NCBI GenBank assembly: GCA_900547685.1
Contig: URHS01000075.1
Location: 1-7,390 of the forward strand
Origin: an uncultured Blautia sp.
GTDB lineage: Bacteria; Bacillota; Clostridia; Lachnospirales; Lachnospiraceae
DNA: 7,390 nucleotides
Reading direction: 5' to 3'
The notes beneath the pieces were generated by a model that was not told where the DNA came from, did not search any database, and was given only the letters and a program-made list of their open reading frames with translations. The position numbers and the translations under genes are program-made. The stretch's first letter is position 1. Every line of letters begins with the position of its first letter. Below, in pieces: positions 1 through 5,496 of the stretch.

Positions 1-472
1 CCACATCTTCTCCTACATATCCTGCTTCTGTCAGTGTTGTTGCATCTGCAATAGCAAAGGGAACATTTAACATTCTCGCAAGTGTCTGTGCAAGAAGAGT
101 TTTTCCTGAGCCGGTTGGTCCTAACATTAAAATATTACTTTTTTGCAGTTCTACATCTGTATTTCCTCCGGAAAGGACTCTTTTGTAGTGATTGTATACC
201 GCAACAGATAACACTTTTTTTGCTTCATCCTGTCCGATTACATACTCATCTAAAATTTCTTTGATTTCCTGAGGTTTTAATAAGTTAATTTCTCCTGCCA
301 GAGCTTCATCGTATGGCTGTTTTAATTCTTCGTTTATGATTTCGGCGCAAAGTCCAATACATTCATCACAAATAAATGTGTCATCAGGACCTGCAATCAG
401 CTTTCTTACCTGGTCGTCTGTTTTTCCGCAAAAGGAACACCGAATTCTTGTATCATTCCCTTTATTTGCCAT
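1..472 (-). CDS. clpX: ATP-dependent Clp protease ATP-binding subunit ClpX (N-terminal part, cut by window edge)
   Basis: ClpX is the AAA+ hexameric unfoldase that recognises tagged substrates and threads them into the ClpP chamber in the cytoplasm. The first 157 codons are visible; the gene runs off position 1 with no stop, so this is a window cut and not a truncation. An N-terminal C4 zinc-binding domain is clear (C12, C15, C35, C38), as expected for ClpX and not for ClpA or ClpC. The AAA+ module follows, with IGQDEAKK at 79-86 and the Walker A motif GPTGSGKT at 118-125. The visible end, TEAGYVGEDV, matches the conserved stretch after Walker A. The start is supported by AGGAAAG shortly upstream and by the family's usual N-terminus. 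It lies 88 bases downstream of clpP on the same strand, the usual clostridial operon order. Assignment is near certain. Confidence 0.97.
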   Translation of the reverse strand, partial: MANKGNDTRIRCSFCGKTDDQVRKLIAGPDDTFICDECIGLCAEIINEELKQPYDEALAGEINLLKPQEIKEILDEYVIGQDEAKKVLSVAVYNHYKRVLSGGNTDVELQKSNILMLGPTGSGKTLLAQTLARMLNVPFAIADATTLTEAGYVGEDV

Positions 473-518
473 CTTTTCTTTCCTTTCTGTTTCTAATTCC
501 AAATCTTTCTTAAAGGTA

Positions 519-550
519 AAAGACTCCCGCAACTGTATGCAGGAGTCTTA
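519..550 (-). terminator. Stem-loop between clpP and clpX (possible partial terminator or processing site)
   Basis: An 8-bp perfect inverted repeat (AAGACTCC at 520-527 and GGAGTCTT at 542-549) encloses a 14-base loop, inside which a further GC/GC pair is possible. Read in the direction of clpP to clpX transcription the stem is followed by only two further T residues before ACC. This makes it a weak terminator at most. It could lower clpX expression relative to clpP or mark an mRNA processing point. Seen: the repeat. Inferred: the role. Confidence 0.45.
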
Positions 551-560
551 TCTTCTGTCG

Positions 561-1142
561 CTATCTATGCTCGATTACTGAGTCGATTAAACCATAAGCC
601 ATAGCTTCCTGCGCTGTCATATAGTTATCTCTTTCAGTATCTCTTGCAATGGTTTCCAGAGTCTGACCTGTATTCTGCGCCAGAATTGAATTCAGTTTAT
701 GTCTGGTCTTCAAAATCTGCTGCGCTACAATATCAATCTCTGTTGCCTGTCCCTGTGCACCACCGGAAGGCTGGTGAATCATAATTTCTGCATTCGGAAG
801 TGCCATTCTCTTTCCTTTTGCACCACCTGCCAGAAGGAATGCTCCCATACTGGCTGCTAATCCCATACAAATTGTAGATACATCACACTTGATATACTGC
901 ATAGTATCATAAATCACCATTCCCGCTGTTACAGATCCACCAGGACTGTTGATGTATAAGTGAATATCCTTTCCAGGATCTTCAGATTCCAGAAAAAGAA
1001 GCTGTGCTGCAATTAAATTTGCAGATACATCTGTTACTTCTTCTCCCAGAAAAATAATTCTATCTTTTAATAATCTGGAATAGATGTCGTAGTTTCTTTC
1101 ACCGCGGCTTGTCTGTTCAATGACGTATGGTACTAAACTCAT
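561..1142 (-). CDS. clpP: ATP-dependent Clp protease proteolytic subunit ClpP
   Basis: ClpP is the serine peptidase that forms a double-heptamer chamber and degrades proteins delivered by ClpX or other Clp ATPases. The 193-residue product is full family length. The catalytic triad is visible: S98 within GLAASMGA, H123 within MIHQPSGG and D172 within TERDNYM. The conserved YINSPGGSV strand at 63-71 is also present. No long propeptide is seen. AGGAGGAG four bases before the ATG supports the start. It follows tig after 41 bases with no clear terminator between them, so tig and clpP are probably co-transcribed, with clpX next. Nothing unusual is seen in the protein, and the assignment is near certain. 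Confidence 0.98.
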   Translation of the reverse strand: MSLVPYVIEQTSRGERNYDIYSRLLKDRIIFLGEEVTDVSANLIAAQLLFLESEDPGKDIHLYINSPGGSVTAGMVIYDTMQYIKCDVSTICMGLAASMGAFLLAGGAKGKRMALPNAEIMIHQPSGGAQGQATEIDIVAQQILKTRHKLNSILAQNTGQTLETIARDTERDNYMTAQEAMAYGLIDSVIEHR

Positions 1143-1183
1143 GAAACTCCTCCTATTCTTACCGAATACAGCAATTCTATTTC

Positions 1184-2494
1184 TTATTCAGCTGTTTCTT
1201 CTTTTTTTTCTACTACTTTTGCAGATTCTGCTACCAAAGTAACTGCTTCCTGAACAGCCATGTCTTTCTTAATCTGTTCTTTTTCGTAGTCACCCATTAC
1301 TTCTTTTAATTTTTCAACTTCCATTTTGTACATATCAGCCATTGCTTTTAATTCTTCTTCGAATTTTTCATCAGAAATCTGAATATTTTCTGTTTCAGCA
1401 ATCTTTTCTAATACAAGGCGGCTCTGAATTCTCTTTAATGCCTGTGGACGCATCTGTTCCTGAATTTTTGCATTATCAAGACCTGTGAACTGATAATACT
1501 GGTCAATAGATAATCCCTGAGCCTGCATTCTGCGAACGAAATCCTGCATTAACTGCTGAATCTGATTCTGAATCATAGCTTCCGGAATATCCATCTGTGC
1601 ATTTTCAATTACAGCATCTACGGCTTTATCTTCTCTTTCACGCTTTGCAACAGCTTCTTTACGTTCTTTTAATTTCTTTTCGATGTCTGCTTTGTATGCA
1701 TCTAAAGTATCGAATTCAGAAACATCTTTTGCAAATTCGTCATCTAATTCCGGAAGTTCTTTTACTTTAATTGCCTTTACTGTACATTTGAATACAGCAG
1801 GTTTTCCAGCTAAATCATTTGCATGATAATTTTCCGGGAATGTAACGTTTACTTCTTTTTCAACACCGATTTCAGCGCCTACTAACTGTTCTTCAAATCC
1901 TGGAATGAAAGAGTTAGAACCGATTGTCAGAGGATAATCTGTTCCTTTTCCGCCTTCGAATGCAACACCATCAACAAATCCTTCGAAGTCTAAAGTTACC
2001 ATATCACCATCAGCTACTGCTCTGTCATCTACATCAATTGTTCTGGAGTTGTTTTCCTGCTCTCTCTTTAATTCAGCAGCAACTTCTTCTTCTGTAACAT
2101 CAGCTGGTGTTACTTCTACTTCAAGTCCTTTATATTCACCTAATGTAACTTCCGGTTTTACTGCTACTTCTGCTGTAAAGATGAAAGATTTTCCTTTTTC
2201 AATCTGAACAACATCAATTTCAGGCTGAGAAACGATTTCAAGACCACTTTCGTCTGCTGCCTTTGGATATTCTGCCTGGATTAAAGCGTTTGCTGCATCT
2301 TCAAAGAAGATACCTGCTCCGTACATTTTTTCAATCATAACACGAGGTGCTTTACCTTTACGGAATCCCGGGATTGTAATTTTCCCTCTGCTTCTGAGGT
2401 AAGCATTCTGTACTGCTTTTTCAAATTCTTCTGCTGAAACTTCGATTGTAAGTTTCGCCATGTTTTTTTCTAAGTTTTCTACCTGTACACTCAT
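1184..2494 (-). CDS. tig: Trigger factor, ribosome-associated chaperone and peptidyl-prolyl isomerase
   Basis: Trigger factor binds near the ribosome exit tunnel and shields nascent chains; its FKBP-type domain isomerises Xaa-Pro bonds. The 436-residue product is close to the usual length. The N-terminal ribosome-binding domain carries the signature GFRKGKAPR at 43-51. The FKBP-like PPIase domain spans roughly 157-243, ending near YHANDLAGKPAVFK. The rest is the charged helical C-terminal chaperone region, finishing in a Glu/Lys-rich tail. The ATG at 2494 is preferred because AAGGAGG sits 11 bases upstream and the product then starts MSVQVENLEKN, normal for the family. An in-frame GTG at 2527 would add 11 residues but would place that ribosome binding site inside the coding region. 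It is the first gene of the tig-clpP-clpX cluster and has its own promoter and leader. Confidence 0.97.
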   Translation of the reverse strand: MSVQVENLEKNMAKLTIEVSAEEFEKAVQNAYLRSRGKITIPGFRKGKAPRVMIEKMYGAGIFFEDAANALIQAEYPKAADESGLEIVSQPEIDVVQIEKGKSFIFTAEVAVKPEVTLGEYKGLEVEVTPADVTEEEVAAELKREQENNSRTIDVDDRAVADGDMVTLDFEGFVDGVAFEGGKGTDYPLTIGSNSFIPGFEEQLVGAEIGVEKEVNVTFPENYHANDLAGKPAVFKCTVKAIKVKELPELDDEFAKDVSEFDTLDAYKADIEKKLKERKEAVAKREREDKAVDAVIENAQMDIPEAMIQNQIQQLMQDFVRRMQAQGLSIDQYYQFTGLDNAKIQEQMRPQALKRIQSRLVLEKIAETENIQISDEKFEEELKAMADMYKMEVEKLKEVMGDYEKEQIKKDMAVQEAVTLVAESAKVVEKKEETAE

Positions 2495-2505
2495 TATAAA
2501 TAATT

Positions 2506-2512
2506 CCTCCTT
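2506..2512 (-). promoter_or_regulatory. Ribosome binding site that fixes the tig start
   Basis: The minus strand reads AAGGAGG here, 11 bases before the ATG at 2494. It decides between that ATG and the in-frame GTG at 2527, which would lie upstream of the site. Confidence 0.8.
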
Positions 2513-2528
2513 GAATTCTATATGCACT

Positions 2529-2553
2529 CTGTTTAATAAATAAGATTAAACAG
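2529..2553 (-). repeat. Perfect 9-bp inverted repeat in the tig leader
   Basis: CTGTTTAAT at 2529-2537 and ATTAAACAG at 2545-2553 are perfect inverted copies separated by the 7-base AAATAAG. The repeat lies between the predicted tig promoter and the tig ribosome binding site, so it would be transcribed as an A/U-rich hairpin in the 5' leader. No T run follows on either strand, so it is not a terminator. It may stabilise the mRNA or bind a protein as DNA. No named operator is recognised. Confidence 0.5.
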
Positions 2554-2583
2554 CGCTTCTTTCATACTTGCAGTCATTTACAC

Positions 2584-2592
2584 AGTATAACA
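2584..2592 (-). promoter_or_regulatory. Extended -10 promoter for tig (and probably clpP-clpX)
   Basis: On the minus strand TGT is followed directly by TATACT, a full extended -10 element (TG-n-TATACT). The hexamer 17 bases further upstream (TGGCGT) is a poor -35, as is common for extended -10 promoters. Initiation near 2577 would give a leader of roughly 80 bases carrying the hairpin at 2529-2553. It lies just after the stop codon of the DJ-1 family gene at 2624, so tig need not rely on readthrough. Confidence 0.6.
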
Positions 2593-2623
2593 CAAGGATA
2601 TTGAAAACGCCAGTATTTTTTCA

Positions 2624-3175
2624 TCAATGCCCATAAATCACTGATTTTTTTATTTCTTCTGCTTTTTCTTTTCCATAAAGTTGGGAAATCAACTCCAGTG
2701 CAAAAGGAATAGCTGTACCAAGACCTCTGCTGGTAGTGATGTTTCCATCTCTGACCACTCGTTCTGTACACACATCAGCTCCTATAAGCTTATCTTCAAA
2801 ACCCGGATAACAGGTTGCTTTTTTCTCTTTTAAAAGTCCAAGCTCTCCGAAAATCATAGGCGCAGCGCAGATTGCAGCTATTTTCTTATCTTTTGCCGCA
2901 AATTCATTTAAAAGCGTACAAAGTTTCTCGTGTTTTCTCAAATTTAAGGTTCCCGGCATTCCTCCCGGAAGCACCAATATATCTGCATCGTCATAACACA
3001 CCTCATCAAAAAGCGCATCTGCTTTTAATTCTATGTTATGAGCTCCTTTTACTGTAAGTCCCTCTCCAACAGATACCATAAGAACTTCTGCCCCTGCTCT
3101 GCGGAGTAAGTCTACTACTGTTAATCCTTCAATTTCTTCAAATCCATCTGCTGTAAATACACATATTTTTGCCAT
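2624..3175 (-). CDS. DJ-1/PfpI family protein (YajL/ThiJ-like)
   Basis: A 183-residue member of the DJ-1/PfpI superfamily (class I glutamine amidotransferase-like fold). The nucleophile elbow is visible as IAAICAAP with C103. The acidic residue that tunes it in DJ-1 proteins corresponds to E14 within DGFEEIE. LVLPGGMPG at 68-75 is another conserved segment, and the C-terminal SRGLGTAIPFALEL is typical of the DJ-1/YajL branch. Family members have been linked to oxidative-stress response, glyoxal or protein deglycation and chaperone activity; the exact reaction here cannot be read from sequence. The start is supported by GAGGG about six bases upstream and by the usual short MAKICVF N-terminus. 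It is probably monocistronic, with its own promoter near 3212. A stress role would fit the nearby redox genes but is inference. Confidence 0.9.
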   Translation of the reverse strand: MAKICVFTADGFEEIEGLTVVDLLRRAGAEVLMVSVGEGLTVKGAHNIELKADALFDEVCYDDADILVLPGGMPGTLNLRKHEKLCTLLNEFAAKDKKIAAICAAPMIFGELGLLKEKKATCYPGFEDKLIGADVCTERVVRDGNITTSRGLGTAIPFALELISQLYGKEKAEEIKKSVIYGH

Positions 3176-3211
3176 TTTATCCCTCTTTTCTGTTTTCCGT
3201 TCATGACGTTA

Positions 3212-3220
3212 AGTATAGCA
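3212..3220 (-). promoter_or_regulatory. Extended -10 promoter for the DJ-1 family gene
   Basis: The minus strand reads TGC followed by TATACT, a full extended -10 element identical at all defined positions to the one before tig. No good -35 is present at 16-18 bases; a TTTACA lies 21 bases upstream, too far for normal use. Initiation near 3205 would give a leader of about 30 bases. Confidence 0.55.
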
Positions 3221-3250
3221 CAAACTTTCTGTTTTATCTGTAAACTTTTT

Positions 3251-3787
3251 CTAAAATAAAGTCACTGTTTTGCATAACACAAACCTTTCCAGTCCACCAT
3301 ATAACTGCGTTCTGGCTTTAATTTCATATCCATTTTCTGTCATATTCAACAGACTAAATGTATTTTCAGGATGTACAGAGCACAATCGATACTGTATGGT
3401 ATGATCTTGTTCTTTCATTTTCTGTATTAATTCTTCTTCTGCCTTTTCCAACATCCTTTGCTGTAATTTATTCCCTCGAAAGCTACATTTTACTGCTGCG
3501 GTATCCAAATGAACAATTTTATCTATATCTTCTTTAGGCACACCTGCATAACCGCCCATGTAATCTTCTTCTCCCGGAATAACCACAATAAAAAATCCCG
3601 CCAATTCTCTGCTTTTTGTCTCTCTCGCCAGAATAATAAAACCTTTACCTTCCAGTATTTCTTTAATATAGGCCTTATCTCCCGCTGCGAACCATTCTTT
3701 TTTCTTCACTGTCTGTGCTGCTTCTTCCATGATTGTCCAAATTTCATCTTCATCTCCTTGAACAGCTTTTTCAAATATGAATTCCAT
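3251..3787 (-). CDS. GNAT-like N-acetyltransferase
   Basis: A 178-residue protein with the layout of a GNAT (acetyl-CoA dependent N-acetyltransferase) domain. The N-terminal strand and helix (MEFIFEKAVQGDEDEIWTIM) begin as is usual for GNATs. The acetyl-CoA binding region is seen as a strand at 91-99 (IVHLDTAAV) followed by CSFRGNKLQQRM at 101-112, a variant of the R/Q-x-x-G-x-G/A loop in which the second Gly is Lys. CSVHPENTFSLLNMTENGYE at 136-155 matches the typical 'HP.N..S...y...Gy' end of the domain. The substrate is unknown; small molecules or protein termini are both possible. AGAGG ahead of the ATG supports the start. It is divergent from the CYTH gene, with a consensus promoter in the shared 90-base gap. 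Confidence 0.82.
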   Translation of the reverse strand: MEFIFEKAVQGDEDEIWTIMEEAAQTVKKKEWFAAGDKAYIKEILEGKGFIILARETKSRELAGFFIVVIPGEEDYMGGYAGVPKEDIDKIVHLDTAAVKCSFRGNKLQQRMLEKAEEELIQKMKEQDHTIQYRLCSVHPENTFSLLNMTENGYEIKARTQLYGGLERFVLCKTVTLF

Positions 3788-3809
3788 CTTTTTCCTCTCT
3801 TTATTTCAC

Positions 3810-3838
3810 TTGATTTTTAGGTAAAAAAATTATATGAT
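3810..3838 (+). promoter_or_regulatory. Promoter for the CYTH gene
   Basis: TTGATT (3810-3815) and TATGAT (3833-3838) are separated by exactly 17 bases. A CGGAGG ribosome binding site follows at 3866-3871, six bases before the ATG at 3878. The -10 shares two bases with the -10 of the minus-strand promoter, so RNA polymerase should not be able to occupy both at once. Confidence 0.7.
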
Positions 3839-3857
3839 ACATTTACTTTTTATTCAA
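3829..3857 (-). promoter_or_regulatory. Promoter for the GNAT gene
   Basis: On the minus strand TTGAAT (3852-3857) and TATAAT (3829-3834) are separated by exactly 17 bases, a near-consensus housekeeping sigma promoter. Its -10 overlaps by two bases the -10 of the opposing promoter for the CYTH gene. The leader would be about 35 bases. Confidence 0.72.
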
Positions 3858-3877
3858 TAAAAAAACGGAGGTTTCTT

Positions 3878-4321
3878 ATGGAGATAGAAAGAAAATATCT
3901 TATCCACAAATTGCCGAAAAATCTTGATACTTATCCATATAAAAAAATAGAACAGGCGTACTTATGCACCGAACCTGTTGTGCGTATACGCAAACAAGAT
4001 GAGGAATACTTTTTAACTTATAAAGGAAAGGGACTGCTTGTCCGAGAAGAATATAACCTTCCGCTTACAGAAGCTGCTTATCTGCATCTAAAAGAGAAAG
4101 CAGACGGCATTATTTTATCAAAAACACGCTATCTGCTTCCTCTTTCTGACACACTTACTATTGAACTTGACATTTTTGACGCACCTTATGAAAATCTGTG
4201 GCTTGCAGAAGTGGAGTTTTCCACCCAAGAAGAAGCAGAACGCTTCCTTCCTCCACCATGGTTTGGAGAAGATGTCACATTTTCCACAAATTATCAAAAC
4301 AGTACCCTGTCATTAAAATAA
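3878..4321 (+). CDS. CYTH domain protein (triphosphate tunnel metalloenzyme)
   Basis: A compact 147-residue CYTH-fold protein; characterised relatives hydrolyse inorganic triphosphate or thiamine triphosphate, or are class IV adenylyl cyclases, using Mg2+ or Mn2+ in a beta-barrel tunnel. The N-terminal signature ExExK is intact as E2, E4 and K6 (MEIERKYL). Tunnel-lining basic residues include R36, R38 and K39 (VRIRK), K49 and K51 (TYKGKG), R56, and K82/R84 in SKTRY. The acidic metal-site residues appear as E96/D98 (IELDI) and E111/E113 (AEVEF). The short length fits single-domain bacterial triphosphatases, so inorganic triphosphatase is the best guess, but the substrate cannot be read from sequence. 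It is the only plus-strand gene of the window and ends 15 bases from the convergent lipoprotein gene, with no clear terminator in between. Confidence 0.9.
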   Translation: MEIERKYLIHKLPKNLDTYPYKKIEQAYLCTEPVVRIRKQDEEYFLTYKGKGLLVREEYNLPLTEAAYLHLKEKADGIILSKTRYLLPLSDTLTIELDIFDAPYENLWLAEVEFSTQEEAERFLPPPWFGEDVTFSTNYQNSTLSLK

Positions 4322-4336
4322 CAACTTTATATTTTT

Positions 4337-5344
4337 CTATTTTTCTGCTGCTTTTTCTGCAAATTCGGTATTTACCAACTTATCGTAGGGGACTCTTTTT
4401 TCCAGTTCCCCTGCGTCCTCTAAAATATCTTCCAATAATTCAAAACTCTTTTCCTCAAATATTAAATTCTCTTTCCATGTATCCTGTTCCTGATAACGTT
4501 TTACAATGGTCTCAATAGTTTTTAAATCATTTTCCGGAAATTGAGGTTTTATAACTTCAGCAATTTCTTCAGGTGTATGACCATTCACATAATCCATACC
4601 TTTTTGTAAGGCATTGACAAATCCCTGTATAATTTGCGGGTTTTCCTGCATAAAACTGGCTTTGACACTATAAGCCGTATAAGGTACATAACCGGAATCC
4701 ACGCCACAGGAAGCTACCACATAACCTGCATCTTCCTGCTCTAAAGCCGTGGCAGAAGGTTCAAATTCCACGCTAAAATCTCCCTGACCACCTAAAAAAG
4801 CGGCTGCAGTAGAACCAAAATCAATACTCCTATCAATATTTAAGTCTTTATCCGGATCAATACTATTTTGTTTTAAAATATATTCAAATACCATTTCCGG
4901 CATGCCACCTTTTCTTCCTCCCAGTACATCTTTACCTTTTAAATCACTCCACTGAAAATCAGGCATTTTTTCTCTGGAAACTAAAAAATTTCCTGCCCGC
5001 TGTGTCAGCTGTGCAAAATTCACTACCGGGTCCTGCGCTCCTTGTTGATATGCATAAATGCTTGCCTCTGAACCCATAAATCCAATATCAGCATCTCCTG
5101 AAAGAACAGCTGCCATTACCTTATCTGCTCCAAATCCCGTTACCAGTTCAAGTTTTATTCCCTCTTTCACAAAATACCCTTCCTCTACAGCAACATATTG
5201 AGGTGCATAAAACACAGAATGCGCAACCTCATTCAATGTCACCGGAACTAACTGAGCTTCTGCTTCCTTTTCTTTTCCACATCCGGCCAACGCAACAGTA
5301 ATCCCCAGTACAATCGCAAATAAAACACTTATTTTCTTTTTCAT
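4337..5344 (-). CDS. ABC transporter substrate-binding lipoprotein, NMT1/SsuA-ThiY type
   Basis: A 335-residue periplasmic-binding-type protein, anchored to the outer face of the membrane as a lipoprotein. The signal peptide has a KKK n-region, a hydrophobic core and the lipobox LAGC with C22 as lipidated residue, followed by a charged linker. The mature part begins with a segment near 36-66 (VTLNEVAHSVFYAPQYVAVE then EGYFVKEGIKLEL), typical of NMT1/THI5-like and nitrate/sulfonate/taurine binding proteins. SGDADIGFMGSEASIYA at 82-98 and LKGKDVLGGRKGGMPE at 135-150 are the usual ligand-cleft segments. Ligands in this family include pyrimidine precursors of thiamine, aliphatic sulfonates and nitrate; none can be chosen here. 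GGGGGA upstream of the ATG supports the start. No permease or ATPase gene adjoins it in the window, so it is an orphan or shares a distant transporter. Confidence 0.88.
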   Translation of the reverse strand: MKKKISVLFAIVLGITVALAGCGKEKEAEAQLVPVTLNEVAHSVFYAPQYVAVEEGYFVKEGIKLELVTGFGADKVMAAVLSGDADIGFMGSEASIYAYQQGAQDPVVNFAQLTQRAGNFLVSREKMPDFQWSDLKGKDVLGGRKGGMPEMVFEYILKQNSIDPDKDLNIDRSIDFGSTAAAFLGGQGDFSVEFEPSATALEQEDAGYVVASCGVDSGYVPYTAYSVKASFMQENPQIIQGFVNALQKGMDYVNGHTPEEIAEVIKPQFPENDLKTIETIVKRYQEQDTWKENLIFEEKSFELLEDILEDAGELEKRVPYDKLVNTEFAEKAAEK

Positions 5345-5369
5345 ATTTCCCCCATAAAATATAAAATTA

Positions 5370-5396
5370 CCGCAGTGTATGCACTTACATCTGCGG
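5370..5396 (-). promoter_or_regulatory. Stem-loop in the leader of the substrate-binding protein gene
   Basis: On the minus strand CCGCAG, a single bulged A and TGTA pair with TACA and CTGCGG around the 6-base loop AGTGCA, a 10-bp stem with one bulge. It ends about 25 bases before the start codon, and an A/T-rich tract containing TTTTATATTTTAT lies between the stem and the GGGGGA ribosome binding site. It could be an attenuator, a protein-binding hairpin or a DNA operator. It does not carry the conserved boxes of a TPP riboswitch. No convincing promoter was found in the same intergenic region. Confidence 0.5.
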
Positions 5397-5465
5397 ATAC
5401 AATACTATCTTATGATTGAAATAAAATTTGGTTACTTTCTTTAACAAAAGACTTCTTACAAATCA

Positions 5466-5491
5466 AGGGACTGTAAAAACAGCCCCTTTTT
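5466..5491 (-). terminator. Terminator of the rubrerythrin operon (probably bidirectional)
   Basis: An inverted repeat (GGGACTGT at 5467-5474, ACAGCCCC at 5479-5486, loop of four A) lies 11 bases past the rubrerythrin stop. As minus-strand RNA the stem is 8 bp with one G-U pair, but it is followed only by UUGAUUU. As plus-strand RNA one pair becomes A/C, yet the stem is followed by a clean U5. It probably ends the operon and also blocks plus-strand antisense transcription. Confidence 0.6.
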
Positions 5492-5496
5492 CATGT

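Noticed and set aside
82..264. 60-codon plus-strand frame antisense to clpX
   Set aside because: It lies opposite the conserved Walker A region of clpX and has no start signal or similarity I recognise.
2495..2527. Extension of trigger factor by 11 residues from an upstream in-frame start
   Set aside because: The codon at 2527 is GTG, the added stretch contains the AAGGAGG ribosome binding site of the ATG at 2494, and the shorter product starts like other trigger factors.
2636..2648. AAATCA-C-TGATTT palindrome near the end of the DJ-1 family gene as a terminator
   Set aside because: A one-base loop cannot form a hairpin, and it lies within coding sequence.
2574..2771. 65-codon open frame on the minus strand overlapping the DJ-1 family gene
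   Set aside because: It is a different reading frame of the DJ-1 family gene end and the tig promoter region, with no recognisable domain and no ribosome binding site.
3509..3820. 103-codon plus-strand frame antisense to the GNAT gene
   Set aside because: It is Phe/Cys-rich low-complexity translation typical of the antisense of an A-rich gene, and runs through the divergent promoters.
4290..4340. Terminator between the convergent CYTH and binding-protein genes
   Set aside because: Only a 4-bp ACAG/CTGT stem with four T on the minus strand can be drawn, too weak to call.
4198..4518. Plus-strand frame spanning the end of the CYTH gene and the antisense of the binding-protein gene
   Set aside because: It overlaps a well-supported CYTH gene in another frame and shows no domain.
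5400..5470. Promoter for the binding-protein gene such as TTGATT-17-TAAAGA
   Set aside because: The -10 matches consensus at only about half its positions, and several equally weak pairs exist in this AT-rich stretch.
5345..5496. TPP or other known riboswitch ahead of the binding-protein gene
   Set aside because: The conserved TPP boxes such as CTGAGA are absent, and the only structure seen is one bulged stem-loop.
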